DNA of 64,000 nt from Serripes groenlandicus (lineage: Eukaryota; Mollusca; Bivalvia; Cardiida; Cardiidae), in assembly GCA_031761405.1 (NCBI GenBank), contig JASEVX010000012.1, positions 21,336,405 to 21,400,404 on the forward strand. Direction: 5' to 3'. Shown in pieces: positions 1 through 11,269 of this stretch. How positions within the stretch are numbered: the stretch's first letter is position 1; every line of letters starts with the position of its first letter. The position numbers were made by a program, and so were the translations under genes. Under the pieces are notes generated by a model. It was not told the DNA's origin. It searched no databases and saw only the letters and a list, made by a program, of their open reading frames with translations.

Positions 1-690
1 GATTGTCATGTTTAGATCGGCATCTTGTCGTCATTTTGATGGTAATTTCGTGACGAACGGATCATGTATGGATGAGAAATGCTCACGGATCGATACCCAA
101 AACTGGTAGTGGTACTTCATATTAACCATAATTTTCTGACATAAAATGCAAGAATATGCACATAGATTAGATTAAACTTATTTGATATGCATCTTAAAGT
201 CATATTTATTTTATTTGATTGACAATCGGATCATGTATGGATGAGAAATAAGCACATTGCGATACACAAAACTGGTTTTCAAGCCAAATAAGCAGTTGGA
301 CAACGGCAGTGCATACACATTTTCATTTTCTTTTGTAAAACGAGTAACTATAACTTATATTATGTATGACTCCATTTAACGTCATTGTGATGCTAATTTC
401 ATGACAATCGAAACATGTTTGGATGATTAATATTCATGTCGCGATACCCAAAACTGATTTTCGGGATTAATTAGCACGACACTAAATATCAACCTCCATT
501 TTCTGACATTAAACGACCGATTATCAACATATATGATACATGACTTCTATAAGATATGTGACTGTTGTCGTCATTTTTATGCCAATTTCGTGACAATCGG
601 ATGATGATTGGATAAATAATGTTCATATCACGTTACACAAAGCTGGTTTTCGGGGTAAATAAACACTCGTACTTGGTTGTATTGTTAAAC
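1..690. repeat. Degenerate satellite, ~170-187 bp unit, four copies
   Basis: A block reading approximately GACAATCGGATCATG ... GATACACAAAACTGG recurs at about 52, 221, 403 and 590 (spacings 169, 182 and 187). Divergence between copies is high, so the array is old. It continues beyond the left window edge. Confidence 0.7.
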
Positions 691-1000
691 AATCAATCAC
701 TAATCCTATTAGATAGACATAATTACTGAACTGCTTGACTTTTGAGTATTGCTGATATTGCCAACTGTGGGGATTATCAGGCTATCGAGCGATTCTTATC
801 TCCAAGCAATACTGTAATTTATGGGGTTCCAAAAAAAATGTTTTGTTTATTATATTGCAATGTTTAGCTCACTCTTATTTTAATGTAACTTTGGGTGCCC
901 AATAAAACTTAAAAGGACCAAGATGTAAAACTCATAGAATTATATAAACATATCATATTAATATTAACATTCGCGAAGAGGAACGGAAAAAAAGAAAGAA

Positions 1001-1275
1001 GTCACGTGAAATATACAGTGGCGGATTATCCGGGGGCCGTAGGGCACGTGCGTCGAAGAATTAATGATAAGCAAAGAAAAAGCGTGGCAAATGAAGTGGC
1101 GGATTTAGCGGGGACCAATAGGGCCCGTGCCCGACTCCCCCCACCCTACGAAAGAAGTCACGTAAAATATACAGTAGCCCGTGCGTCGCAAAATTAATGG
1201 TAATCAAAGAAAAACCGTGGCAAATGTAGTGGCGGATTTAGGGTATGTGCCCGACTCCCCCCACCCCACGACACC
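1001..1275. repeat. Two-copy tandem duplication (~155 bp)
   Basis: GTCACGTGAAATATACAGT at 1001 recurs at 1156 (one base different). The associated 'gtggcggattta' and 'gtgcccgactccccccacc' blocks also occur twice. GC content is higher than the surroundings. The short open frames across it are products of the duplication. Confidence 0.65.
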
Positions 1276-1389
1276 CCGACTCGGTCGGGAATCATACATA
1301 TCTGGCGAGCGCCGGGCTAAATTCCCCGCTCAGAGCCCGGCCGGACATCGGGCAGACATTGACCGGTGAAAGGCGGCGTCTGGCCGACC

Positions 1390-1480
1390 ATCAAATGTGT
1401 CTCGCAGGTTATAAAAGCCGGGTCATCGCATCATTAATCAGATTCCAGTCGCGCTCTTCACAGAAGGTAGCAATTTAACA
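1390..1480 (+). promoter_or_regulatory. Candidate TATA/Inr core promoter
   Basis: TATAAAAG at 1410-1417 lies below a locally GC-rich stretch (1260-1400). An initiator-like TCAGAT is at 1438-1443, so its A would be 30 bases from the first T of the TATA box, the usual geometry. A donor-like AAGGTAGCA follows at about 1465. The first ATG downstream (about 1522) gives only eight codons. It could be a transposon or LTR promoter or chance. Confidence 0.3.
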
Positions 1481-2235
1481 AACAGTTTATCACAAAAGTG
1501 TCAGAGTAGCAGAACTACAAGATGCCCTATAAAAGAAGGGAGGACTGAAGGAGAAGGAGAGGGCAGTAACCACAAGAGATGTCTATCTTAATGATATCTA
1601 GTCCATGTTCGAATAAGGGTCATATCGGGTAAACAAAAATAGGTCACTAGGCTAAATGAAGGAAAATCTTGATATCACACTGGATGTTGCATTTTTAATC
1701 TTTTGTCAGAATAATTGTCTTGATGAGTTTTGCATATTTCAAACACTTTCTCCCAGTCTAGTACATGGTTTAGAGAACTATTTCAACTTGATGGAATGTG
1801 ATTTAACATTGACATATTTCTCAATATAATAATGCAGAAACTTCAAAATAGACTGCCTAAACCGGCTGTCAAATTTCCCTTTGATTCTTCATGTCTTAAA
1901 TGTGTATACGTGTGAGCTCTTGCACTCAGGTGAGCGATATAGTGTCAACAAGGTCCTTCTGTTTTTAAATTGGCAGTTTAATAACATTTACTATTTTTGA
2001 CATGATCTTTCAACTTTTTGACAATAAATACATAAACATAAGCTGCAATTGTTATTTCCTTTCGCATTTCCCCTACTTCTCCAACCTTCCTTCCAATGCC
2101 GTCAGCACTGCAGTCCTTTGATTTTAGATATATGGCTTGAGTACAGAGGTTCTGCATTACTGCAGTTATGTCTAAACTTTTTTTTTAAATTGAAGTATAA
2201 TGTTGACAGTGTTGACGATAAATGTAGATGTTTAT
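1480..2235. other. No recognisable gene
   Basis: AT-rich sequence with only short open frames and no codon bias or domain I recognise. Confidence 0.5.
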
Positions 2236-2480
2236 TCCTTTAAAATGGATCCCACCGTGATCTGGAATCCACTGGAGAGCCATTTGTCTGGTCTGGTAAA
2301 GCTGATCTAATGTTTTGGAAAGTGAAAGTAGTTTGTAGTTGCGTAAGTTATCGCATAATGGTCTCAACTTCCGTCTTGTAACTACTAGTGCAGTTCTTTC
2401 CAGTTGCCACAGTTTATCTGTTCTTCCTTCGGTGTGACAGATGAAAATACCAGCAGCTCCTCCACATTGGATAGCATTTG
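2236..2480 (-). pseudogene. LINE RNase H-like domain remnant
   Basis: Minus-strand translation gives NAIQCGGAAGIFICHTEGR, resembling the first beta strands of non-LTR retrotransposon RNase H, and later ALQWIPDHGGI, matching the 'W-I-P-x-H-x-G-I' motif near the active-site end. The catalytic-D strand is missing because a MITE-B terminus (from 2478 upward) abuts the fragment; the DGS just before it is encoded by that MITE. Internal sequence between the two motifs is shortened. The orientation agrees with the endonuclease remnant at 4520-5186, so both may come from one element of the I/Jockey/CR1-like type. Confidence 0.55.
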
Positions 2481-2570
2481 AGCCGTCCTGCGAGAAAACG
2501 AACATTATGGCCTCTGCGTAATGTATCAACACGGATCAGCCTGCGCACTGCGGAATATACTAAACAAAAT
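2478..2570. mobile_element. MITE-B terminal fragment
   Basis: Starts with TGAGCCGTCCTGCGAGAAAA and continues through the 'ctctgcgtaatgtatc' block, then is lost after about 90 bp. It abuts LINE RNase H sequence. Confidence 0.7.
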
Positions 2571-3275
2571 GAGAATAACTAATCATTTACTAGATAATGT
2601 ATACGTTTTTTCTAACCTTACTCTGACATAATTAACCATTTACTACATGCAGACACGTTTTTACGCATCTGTAGCAAAGGCAATTTTGAGAACATTGTTG
2701 TAAAAGGAGAAATTGCTTAAGATGACAAATTTACCATTTTGCCATATTGCTTTCAACTTTGTTAAATTATCACAGTTCCTTTGATAGGGATGTGCAGTAT
2801 ATTTACATAGATGAGTTAAAAGTCGCCTGCTGCAGTTTTTATAGTATGTGGCAAAAGAGTTAATGGATTTTTTTCAAACACGTGATGTTTCTAAGAAATA
2901 GATACTTATAAAAGATATCTCCGGATAAATATATAAATAGAGAGAGAGATAAGAATAGATTAAATGTCACATGTAAGATACATCTTGCGTGTGTTGTCAT
3001 TGCCATTGAATGAACACGAATCCCTCTCGTATATTCTCTTTCTGAACATGCCCGTAAATTAAGTTCATTGACGTTATGAAGACGTAAATCCTGCGTGTTT
3101 CCCAGACGCAATTGGAAACAGCCGCGTCGGACGATATGGGGGTCTTATAAAATCTGCGAACATTGGAGTTTCAGAGGAGCCTGTGCCTCTGCAGCCCATT
3201 TTCACCGGGTCCTTCCTTGTGCCCAATATAAGTAATATAGTCACATGTGATACTTCTGACAATACAATCGAATTG
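2571..3275. other. No recognisable gene
   Basis: AT-rich. A (GA)n stretch lies at 2940-2950. The 3110-3250 segment shows weak resemblance to 24470-24540 (GCGAACA...GGAG.GCCTGTGC), perhaps an old dispersed repeat. Confidence 0.4.
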
Positions 3276-3276
3276 T

Positions 3277-3509
3277 AAACCCACTAGACCTCGGTGCGGG
3301 AGGTCGCGGGTTCGATCCCATACCAGGTCATACCAAATACTTTAAAACTGTTTGCCCTCCTTGGCGCTCTGTGTTGTGTAGTTAGTATTTCGACTGACTG
3401 GCTGGTATCAGGATAAATGGAAGAGTAGTACTGGTCACTTACCCAGGAAATGCCGTGATAAAGCTGAAAATTGTTGAAAACGGTGTAAAGCACCAAATCA
3501 TAAATAGAC
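3277..3509 (+). mobile_element. SINE-C, tRNA head partly retained
   Basis: The 3' half of a tRNA-like head remains, with B box GGTTCGATCCC at 3308. It is followed by a body with 'tggcgctctgtgttgtg' and the shared 3' domain (TGCCGTGATA...GAAAATTGTTGAAAACGG). Confidence 0.75.
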
Positions 3510-3789
3510 CCACTAGTTTAACGTCAATGTGATTTTAAATGATTCCAAAATAGAATGTCAACGAGACCCATTGTTCTCATATGCAATTCAAACTGAGTTC
3601 ACAAATGTCAATGTCTTACAGGCACGTGGCTGTAATTGTTAACATAAACAGATGCCGACACATCAAACGAGTTTACTATATATATTCATATATCGGTAAT
3701 TGGACTCGTATCCCATTGAATCCCAATATCATTAATGCCAGACCTAGACATCTTTGCAGTATCAAACTCTCGTATAGATCTCATGACTG

Positions 3790-4130
3790 TCAATTAAATG
3801 TTCTTTCAGATTGCGTTAGCATATCAAATGTTCGCCTACGAAATCTTAATGTATCAAGATGGGAGATAACCCTTATACAGATAAACGAGATAGAGAAGCG
3901 GTGATGTCCGAGTATTCCGATTGCATAGTAATTATTTTGATAGCAGAAGCGAGGGTTGGTTGTATCGTGCGATTTAAATGGACAGTCAAAGGAGCACCTG
4001 ATCATGTATAATAGGAAGTAGAAGATCAATTCGAGACGACATTTTATGCGGTTTGGTCAGATCCAATATACGCAGAGCGTAGTCTTTTGGTCTGATTTCA
4101 ATAAGATTGATTGAATCCCTACAGCTAGCA
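3790..4130. repeat. Dispersed repeat X, copy 1
   Basis: Shares blocks with 18770-19110 and 30410-30970: a 'gggagataaccc' stretch, 'ggttgtatcgtgcgattt', 'gagcacctgatcatg', 'gtcaattcgaga' and a final 'tctgatttcaata'. No coding capacity and no terminal repeats were recognised. Confidence 0.6.
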
Positions 4131-4280
4131 TGCGTTCAGTAGACAAAAAAAAGTTTCGCGATCACCATGGTTCGGCGTTTTTTCCTTGCAAACAGATTTT
4201 GCCGAAATGTAGTTTATTTTCGTGCAAACCGGTAAATTTAAGTGTGTATTATACGCGCCACTGGTTTGTGTGTTTGTTTT

Positions 4281-4467
4281 ATTGGGGTTTTACGCCATTT
4301 TCGAGTTTATTTCAGTAATATCGCGGCAACAGTTTACTTATTCATGATCCCTGGATAAACACACCAATGCTAGGCTAGGAAATGTGCATTGCCAAAGGGC
4401 ATTCAAAATTTAGGCAACGCCCGCTATCAAATCCCCTTAGATACTTTCTCGGCCACGACGGATTCCT
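4281..4467 (-). mobile_element. SINE-B, degenerate
   Basis: Reverse of the SINE-B order: 3' domain (TTTTACGCC...ATTTCAG), 'tattcatgatccctgg', 'aaatgtgc', ending with the reverse of the tRNA head start (GGCCACGACGGATTCC). Inserted on the 3' side of the LINE endonuclease remnant. Confidence 0.7.
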
Positions 4468-4519
4468 CGCACCATTATATCCATTACCATTGATTGTTAT
4501 CAAGTCTATAAGCATCGAA

Positions 4520-5186
4520 ATATTATGTTAAGACTTAGAAATGGCTTGTTATGGAATTTTTATAATATTGTAACTGATGACTTCTATTGGTCCACTGATC
4601 ACAGCAATAACATAGGTGTTACTAGCTGTTCACTAACTTCCCTTGTCACATGTCTGTGTATGTCTTCTGTACAGAAGCGAAGCCAAGATCCGGGTTTATG
4701 TGGAATGCCAACGTCTAGAATAGAATGTAGGTTGATCATCAGGGTCATTGATTAGTATAAGGTTATGTTCGTCCTGCCAAGATGCAACGTCCTTTCCACG
4801 GTTTTTATATGGATATATTCCTAGCGACTGTTGAAGTCATCGACAACAATGTAGTTGCTTTCTTCATAAGAAACGTTATTCAGGGATAGAGGGAGGTGGA
4901 GTAGAGGTTGACAATATGCAAAATCTTATCGCTCATTCTAAGTCCCACTACTTGATACTCGGAGTCATTCTTGAGCAATCTGGATTGTGTGGCTCACATC
5001 TTTCCTTGGCTTCTTCAAGCTGTTACATCGGAAGCATTGATAGCCTCGAACCTAGAGGCTATTTTCCCCCTGAAGGTGAGTCTCTCGGATACAACTTATG
5101 TTAATGTTCTTTTCACGTAAGAGGTGAACTATCTCGGACCTTTTATTGAAAAACGCTTCTGCATTCCAATACATAACTTTGAAGAG
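4520..5186 (-). pseudogene. LINE endonuclease domain remnant (APE-type)
   Basis: Minus-strand translation across several frameshifts and stops gives, in order: YWNAEAFFNKRSEIVHLL; NINISCIRETHLQ, where most elements have I-Q-E-T-H; a middle 'MSDKI.HIVN' stretch; YIVVDDFNS, the V-G-D-F-N catalytic motif; DDQPTFYSR; and a degenerate SVDQ-type segment where S-D-H is expected. These are hallmarks of apurinic-type endonucleases of non-LTR retrotransposons. The start is cut by the repeat at 5204. Several stops make it inactive. It probably belongs with the RNase H fragment at 2236-2480; the reverse transcriptase between them was not found. Confidence 0.75.
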
Positions 5187-5203
5187 TTGATGATTTTGTT
5201 TTT

Positions 5204-6902
5204 AGCTCACCTGAGCTTTGCTCAAGGTGAGTTATTGTGATCGCCTTTTGTCCGGCGTCCGTCGTGCGTCGTGCGTCGTGCGTCGTGCGTCAACTTCTTC
5301 TCCTCAGTAACCAGTGGGTCAATTTGGATGAAACTTCACAGAAAGCATCCTCTCAATGACCTCACCAGAATTCCTACAAATTTTTGGGATCCATGCAAAA
5401 TTCTGGTTTCCATGGCAACGAAACCGAAAAAACTTCAAAATTCTTCTTCTCCCAAATTGGTTGGCAGATTTTCAGATAATTTTGTAGAAATGTTCCTTGG
5501 ATGACCCTCTATCAGATTCCTTCAAGCCGTATTGATTGGTCGAAAAACATGGCCGCCAGGGGGGGCGGGGCTATTTTGCCTTATATGGCTATAGTGAAAA
5601 CTTAAAAAATCTTCTCCTCCGAAAGTGTAAGGCCGATTTTCAAATAATTTTGTAGAAATGTTCCTTGGGTGACCCTCTATCAGATTCCTTCAAGCCATGT
5701 TGATTGGTCGAAAAACATGGCCGCCAGGGCGGGCGGGGCTATTTTGCCTTATGCTATAGTGCAAACTTAAAAAATCTTCTTCTCCAAAAGAGTCAGGCCG
5801 ATTTTCAAATAATTTTGTAGAAATGTTCCTTGGGTGATCCTCTATCAGATTCCTTCAAGCCATGTTGATTGGTCAAAAAACATGGCAGCCAGGGTGCGGG
5901 GCTATTTTGCCTTTTATGGCTATAATGAAAACTTAAAAAATCTTCTCCTCCATAAGTGTCAGGCCGATTTTCAAATAATTTTGTAGAAATGTTCCTTGGG
6001 TGACCCTCTATCAGATTCATTCAAGCAATGTTGATTGGTCGAAAAACATGGCCGCCAGGGGGCGGGGGCTATTTTGCCTTATATGGCCAAAGTGAAAACT
6101 TAAAAAATCTTCAACATCTTCTCCTCAGTAACCAGTGGGTCAATTGGGATGAAACTTCACAGAAAGCATCCTCTTAATGACCTCACCAGAATTCCTTCAA
6201 ATTTTAGGGATCCATGCAGAATTCTGGTTTCCATGGCAACGAAACGAAAAAAACTTCAAAATTCTTCTTCTCCCAAACTGGTTGGTAGATTTTCAAATAA
6301 TTTTGTAGAAATGTTCCTTGGATGACCCTCTACCAGATTCCTTCAAGCCATGTTGATTGGTCAAAAAACACGGCAGCTAGGGGGGCGGGGCTATTTTGCC
6401 TTATATGGCTATAGAAATGTTCCTTGGATGACCCTCTATCAGATTCCTTCAAGCCGTATTGATTGGTCGAAAAACATGGCCGCCAGGGGGGGGGGGACTA
6501 TTTTGCCTTATATGGCTATACTGCAAACTTAAAAAATCTTCTTCTCCAAAAGTGTCGACCCGATTTTCAAATAATTTTGTAGAAATGTTCCTTGGATGAC
6601 CCACTTTCAGATTCCTTCAAGCCATGTTGATTGGTCAAAAAACATGGCCGCCAGTAGGCAGGGCTATTTTGCATTATATGGCTATAGTGAAAACTTAAAA
6701 AATCTTCTCCTCCAAAAGTATCTGGCCGATTTTCAAATAATTTTGTAGAAATGTTCCTAGGGTGACCCTCTATCAGATTTCTTCAAGCCAAGTTGATTGG
6801 TCGGAAACTATGGCTGCCAGGGGGCGAGGCTTATATAGCTAAAGTGAAAAAAAAATAAAAAATCAGGTGAGCGATTCAAGGGCCATCATGGCCCTCTTGT
6901 TT
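5204..6902. mobile_element. 1.7-kb 'agctcacctgagc' repeat with internal ~166-bp tandem units
   Basis: Begins AGCTCACCTGAGCTTTGCTC and ends CAGGTGAGCGATTCAAGGGC plus a ggccatcatggcc palindrome. Inside is a GTCGTGCGTC microrepeat, then about eight units of ~166 bp with 'tttgtagaaatgttccttgg', 'accctctatcagattccttc' and 'catggccgccaggg'. A longer block at 5298-5500 recurs at 6116-6320. Such elements are widespread in bivalves (from memory). Its copies carry no convincing protein. It interrupts LINE sequence, with endonuclease on one side and possibly 5' LINE sequence on the other. Confidence 0.75.
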
Positions 6903-7440
6903 TGAGTAGCTGGTAGTATTTTTCCTTTGTCTCCTGGCCCTAAGTCGAAGTGAGAGATCTCCAGTAGCTTTAAGTGAACTCTGTCGAGTGTCAAAGTCCG
7001 ATGCTGCTTATCCCTGGAGGAACTTAAACATATCAACGCCATCACGATTTGTTCTGTTGATATTGACATTGTGTAAGGTGCGTGGAAGTGTTGTCAGTTA
7101 GAGAGAGCCATTATGGCCCAGTACATATGGCTTCAGCTCTCATGGTATTTTTTGTCCGGATTACCCTCCACCCTTAGCTCCTGGCTAAATAACATTCCCT
7201 TGGAGTACTAGGAAGTTTTCTGGCATGGTTCTCTCCCTTAGCCTTAGCCTTAGCCTCTCCCGAGGCAACCACATTATTCTGTGTACCAATAGCTGGAGGT
7301 CTCTGTTCATGGTCACCTGGGCATTTCATACGCCAATGTGCCTGGCATGCCTCATGTCTAGGGAGGGACCACCTGTGAGTCCCCTATAGTTCAGCCTGAG
7401 GTTGTGCAGTATCCGTGTGATGCCAACTAGGAGGCACTGC
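6903..7440 (-). pseudogene. Possible 5' part of the same LINE (unconfirmed)
   Basis: Minus-strand frames give RTLTLDRVHLKLLEISHFDL and, further upstream, RHEACQAHWRMKCPGDHEQR, a Cys/His-containing stretch. The position on the 5' side of the endonuclease remnant in the same orientation would suit LINE ORF1 or the start of ORF2, but I cannot match either segment to a named domain. It could equally be unrelated old coding debris. Confidence 0.25.
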
Positions 7441-7689
7441 ATAGCACTTGTCTACAGAGAGTCTTTGTGTTGACATATATGTCTAAAGAACTCGGCTTCC
7501 TTTCCCTAGGGCTAGCCCGCGGCGGACATTGAAAGCACGCGGATACAGGCACATAGCACATATCAAACCGCACTAGACGGATATGAAAGCCATTTACCAA
7601 AATATCAACCATCATGTATGATGCATCGTATAACGTTTTAATCATGTTATGTCACTATCAACTGAGATGCTTCAAAAAGAGTAATCACT

Positions 7690-8245
7690 GTGTCAGTATC
7701 AATTATTGAATGTCAGTGCAATTATTCATAATTAGCTTTTCCCACACACAACAAACCGGAAGCAGACGGCTTTGGAAAATTGTTAATGGTGAAGGTATAT
7801 TTACTCAGATATAAGGCTGAAAACAATGTAACAAAAGGAAGAATTTTATTATTATGAGAATTATATCATTAATGTTTTCAAAATCCGTGTGTGTGTGTGC
7901 TGCAGATAAGTCATACTTAGCCCTATCCCTCATAAAACATTACTGCAGCAGACGACTTTGGAAAATCTTTATTTGTGAAAATACTTTGAGTTAACCCTTT
8001 CCCACATACAGCAAATATGCAGCAAACGACTTTGTCTACTTTAAAAAAAATATGGAAAAATCTCTATAATTGTATGAATAATTATTGAAAAAAAGTTGGA
8101 AACATGGTGGCAAAGGGAGAAATTACTCGTTTTAACCATTTCCGCTTTTATCACAATGTTTTCAAAAGTCGTCTGCTTAGGATGATCTGTGTCGTTACTT
8201 TACGCATAGTCCTCAATGTTGATTTTCTCACGAGACGGCCTAGAC
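7690..8245. mobile_element. Cluster of MITE-A fragments ending in a MITE-B terminus
   Basis: 'ttttcccacacacaac' at 7738 and 'tgcagcagacgactttgg' at 7946 are MITE-A ends. A clearer copy starts TTAACCCTTTCCCACATACA at 7991 and loses its other end near 8188. From 8193 to 8244 the sequence is the MITE-B right end ('tactttacgcatag...ctcacgagacgg'). Confidence 0.65.
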
Positions 8246-8714
8246 ATTGATTATTGCAAAGCTACGCCCCTGGTATTAACACCATTATGTGCATGAAGGA
8301 AGTCTCGAGTTTATGGTATCATTTGAAATAAATGTCGCATTAAATTATCCGTTTGTCATTTTGTCTCAACGTTTCATGTCAAAATTAGAGAATAAAACGC
8401 AGCAAAACATGTTACGTTAGATCTAACATTTCTAGTAAGTGAAAGTTTTCGAAATTAATTTGACAGCGCCGGCATGCGTCTTTAGAAATTGCTAAAATGA
8501 AAACAATTTTGTTTTGTTAAATTGTGCTTTAGACGCCATTTGCAAACACTTTTGAGGTTTACCACGGTGACAGAATAGAACCAGTTTTAACCCTTTCCCT
8601 CATATAGAGGCTTTCTGATGCTTGTGCAGCAGAAGGCATTTTGAACCCCAATCAATCAATTGTATTTGGTCAGACGCATATTGAATATCTGTCTATGATT
8701 TAATTCGATAGTTG
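8246..8714. other. No gene; one MITE-A end at 8587-8650
   Basis: AT-rich. 'ttttaaccctttccctcata' at 8587 followed by 'tgcagcagaaggc' is a MITE-A terminus with the rest missing. Confidence 0.5.
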
Positions 8715-8727
8715 AATCAGATCGCGT

Positions 8728-8948
8728 TAGGAATCCGCTGTGGTCGAGTGGTTAGCGTCGGAATTTCGAAACCGGGTGTCCCGGGTTCGATCCCCAGTCG
8801 CGACACTACGTTCATGGTGGAGTGCCCTTGGGCAAGGAACATTTTCTAGCCTAGTACTGGTTTGTTTACCCAGGGATCACGATTAAGTGAACTGTCGTGA
8901 TATAACTGAAATATTGTTGAAAGCGGCGTAAAACCGCAATAAATAAAT
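8728..8948 (+). mobile_element. SINE-B, full length with target duplication
   Basis: tRNA-like head with box A (TGGTCGAGTGGTTAGCGT) and box B (GGTTCGATCCC) is followed by 'gttcatggtggagtgccc', 'tggtttgtttacccaggg' and the shared 3' domain (TCGTGATATAACTGAAATAT...GGCGTAAAAC), with an AATAAATA tail. Target-site duplication AATCAGATCGC at 8715-8725 and 8949-8959. An active-type retroposed insertion. Confidence 0.85.
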
Positions 8949-8959
8949 CAATCAGATCG

Positions 8960-9110
8960 CATCCCCTCGAGTGGCAATAGCTCAGTAAAGTATCAATCCA
9001 TGAGGTCGTAAGAAAGAACCTTGTGTCGGCCATTCAGTATTTCCGATGTTTGACAAACGTCAATGAGCCTAGCGTCATTCGCTGTCCATCAATTGGTTTA
9101 ATAGTCCCTG
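8960..9110 (+). mobile_element. SINE-A fragment, degenerate
   Basis: 'aatagctcagtaaag', then 'gtcggcc', 'tgacaaacgtcaatg' and 'cgtcattcg' follow SINE-A order but with many changes. Confidence 0.4.
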
Positions 9111-10480
9111 ATGGTAGGTTCAACTGTAGCCAGTTGTCTGGGTTCGAGAAAAAACCAAAACTAGCAGCCATGGTATAAATGAACCACTGCTCAAAGGATG
9201 CAATTTCGACTGATGTCAAAACGTGTGTGTAAGTGGGAAAGGCTTAATGACTACACCCCCGTGGATATTTGAGACCAATTGCATGAACGAGCTGATATTC
9301 AAAACTCTGTATATAGCCGATACAATGTTTAGTTCAAATGTACTTGAAAGCTGAGGATTTGAGAAAACAATAATTTAATACTGACAAATACATCGAACAT
9401 ACATATAACATTTACAAAAAGAGGAACGAAATTTTAATAAATTTCTTTCAAACAAAAAATATATGTTTATAGACACGTTCATTTGTTTCTTTTTCTTGTT
9501 TTGCTTTGTTCAATCTGTTCCACATAACACACATCTGCAGCATTTAACTTTGAAAGTAATTAGGGATAAAACAAGGACAATCTTTATAATCAATGAATAG
9601 AATTGAAAATATTATGGCAAAATCTTTTTCACAAGTCGTCTGCTGCAGATGCGTCAAATTGCATTTGCATGTTGTAAAGTGTTAATTATGATTATCATAA
9701 AAACTGTTCGGAGTAAAATAATCTGCGTAGAAATTGAATTTTCTTATGGATTAAAAAAAAGAAAGAGCCAAACAAATAAAATGTTTACTATATTAACATG
9801 GAACTGTAAGGGGATCATTTTTGACTTGCTCGTAGTATTTTCATTAGTATTACTACTTAACGAGTGTGAAATAAAGACTTACATCTTATTTCTGTGTCGT
9901 GGTAATTACGCTAGGAAGTACCGTGTACAATTGTCAACCAATAAGCACGTAATACTGTTGCGTATCATGTAAGGACAAATTATAAATGCTGGTCTATGTC
10001 TTCAGCATGGGGCCTTGACTCCTAGGCTCAAGTACTACTTGTCGGTCCAGGGCAGGGGACTTGCACAGGCCTAACACTATGTTCTATACATGTTATTAAA
10101 TGTCTTTCTTGAAAGCAGCACCTGTGTTTTACTGTTATCAGGCCGAACGAGTATAATTGTATCGTAGTTATTTTAGCCATCACCTGATGTGTCTTATAGT
10201 TTGTAAATAGTTCAACCATAAAATAGAAAAAAGAGAGGATAAAAAGAACGTCGAAGAATTCATCAAAGAAGCCAGCGGATTTTCCAATTGAATTGCACTG
10301 TAGGTGTGTATCGTACTGTCATTAACCAGTTGTCGAGTGTTGGTTGAAACGGGGGATTGGTGACCAAATATAGTCCCCGGCGAAAACAGGAAACAATTAT
10401 CTTCCTGTTTTGGTTTTTTTTATCATCTGGAAATGACCTGTGTTCAGTGAAAATAGAGTCTTATACCGTCTCATTTTCGG
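9111..10480. other. No recognisable gene; degenerate MITE-A near 9510-9685
   Basis: Around 9510-9685 'tgttccacataacacacatctgcagc' and 'aagtcgtctgctgcagatgcgtc' are MITE-A halves. The rest shows only short open frames without recognisable domains. Confidence 0.45.
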
Positions 10481-10489
10481 TTTTATGTA

Positions 10490-10695
10490 ACGCTATCTCG
10501 CATACACCACAAGTACAGCAGACAAGTTTGAAAACATCTCAGCAAAACTATTGAAATTATATGTTACTTTAAGTATATGTATTGCATGGAATGATAAACA
10601 TTGTTGCAATTGCTCTTGATGAGCTTTTTTTTTTTTTTTGCCTCAATGCTTTCAAAAGTCGTCTGCTGCATAGGCGTCTATAGAAAGCGCATACA
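10490..10695. mobile_element. MITE-A, degenerate
   Basis: 'tctcgcatacaccacaag', 'acagcagacaagtttgaaaa' and, at the other end, 'caaaagtcgtctgctgcat' mark the two halves. TTAA flanks are lost. Confidence 0.5.
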
Positions 10696-10747
10696 TCATG
10701 AATTATTTCACTCGGCATTTGCTATCGGGGATAATTTACCATAAACT

Positions 10748-11003
10748 TGAGCCGTCCCGCGAGAAAACCAACATTATGGCCTCTGAGTAATGTATCGACC
10801 CAGATAAGCCTGTGAAGTCCACGCAGACTGTTCTGGGTCGACATATTCCGTCTCAGGGGGATAAAGGAATAGAGTAATGATTCCAGAAACAGAAAATCAT
10901 CAGGAGGCGAAAAGTGTTTATTCGGGTAACCCTGTGCGGCATGCTATGGCTGATCCGGGTCGATACTTTACGCAGAGTTCACAATGTTTGTTTTCTAGAT
11001 GAA
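10748..11003. mobile_element. MITE-B, right terminus missing
   Basis: Starts TGAGCCGTCCCGCGAGAAAA and contains both inner blocks ('gcctgtgaagtcc' and 'ggctgatccgggtcgatac'), but stops at 'ttgttttct' where the terminal repeat should follow. Confidence 0.75.
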
Positions 11004-11013
11004 GAGGAGTTGT

Positions 11014-11084
11014 ATGTTGTATGTGGGAAAGCGTTAATCCTTTCCAACGGCTGGAAAGGATTAACGCTTTCTCACATACAACAT
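11014..11084. repeat. Palindrome built from two facing MITE-A ends
   Basis: Arms of about 33 bases, each a MITE-A terminus (TTGTATGTGGGAAAGCGTTA and its reverse complement), flank a five-base spacer. The arms differ by one base. Confidence 0.75.
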
Positions 11085-11269
11085 AACTTTCAAAACGTCT
11101 AGACAAGAAAGATAGATTATATACAACAAACGCGCTACATCTGGAAGTTGTATCGACCTAGAACTTACAGAAGTACAAACCTAGAATTTTGTCAAAATAT
11201 TTGATATGACTACATAACATTTAGATGGATAGTTAACACTCTGGTTATACTCCGCCTCCAAATAAGTAA

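Noticed and set aside
7240..7400. Cys/His stretch that might be a zinc knuckle of a LINE ORF1
   Set aside because: The spacing does not fit CCHC cleanly and the frame is broken, so I did not name a domain.
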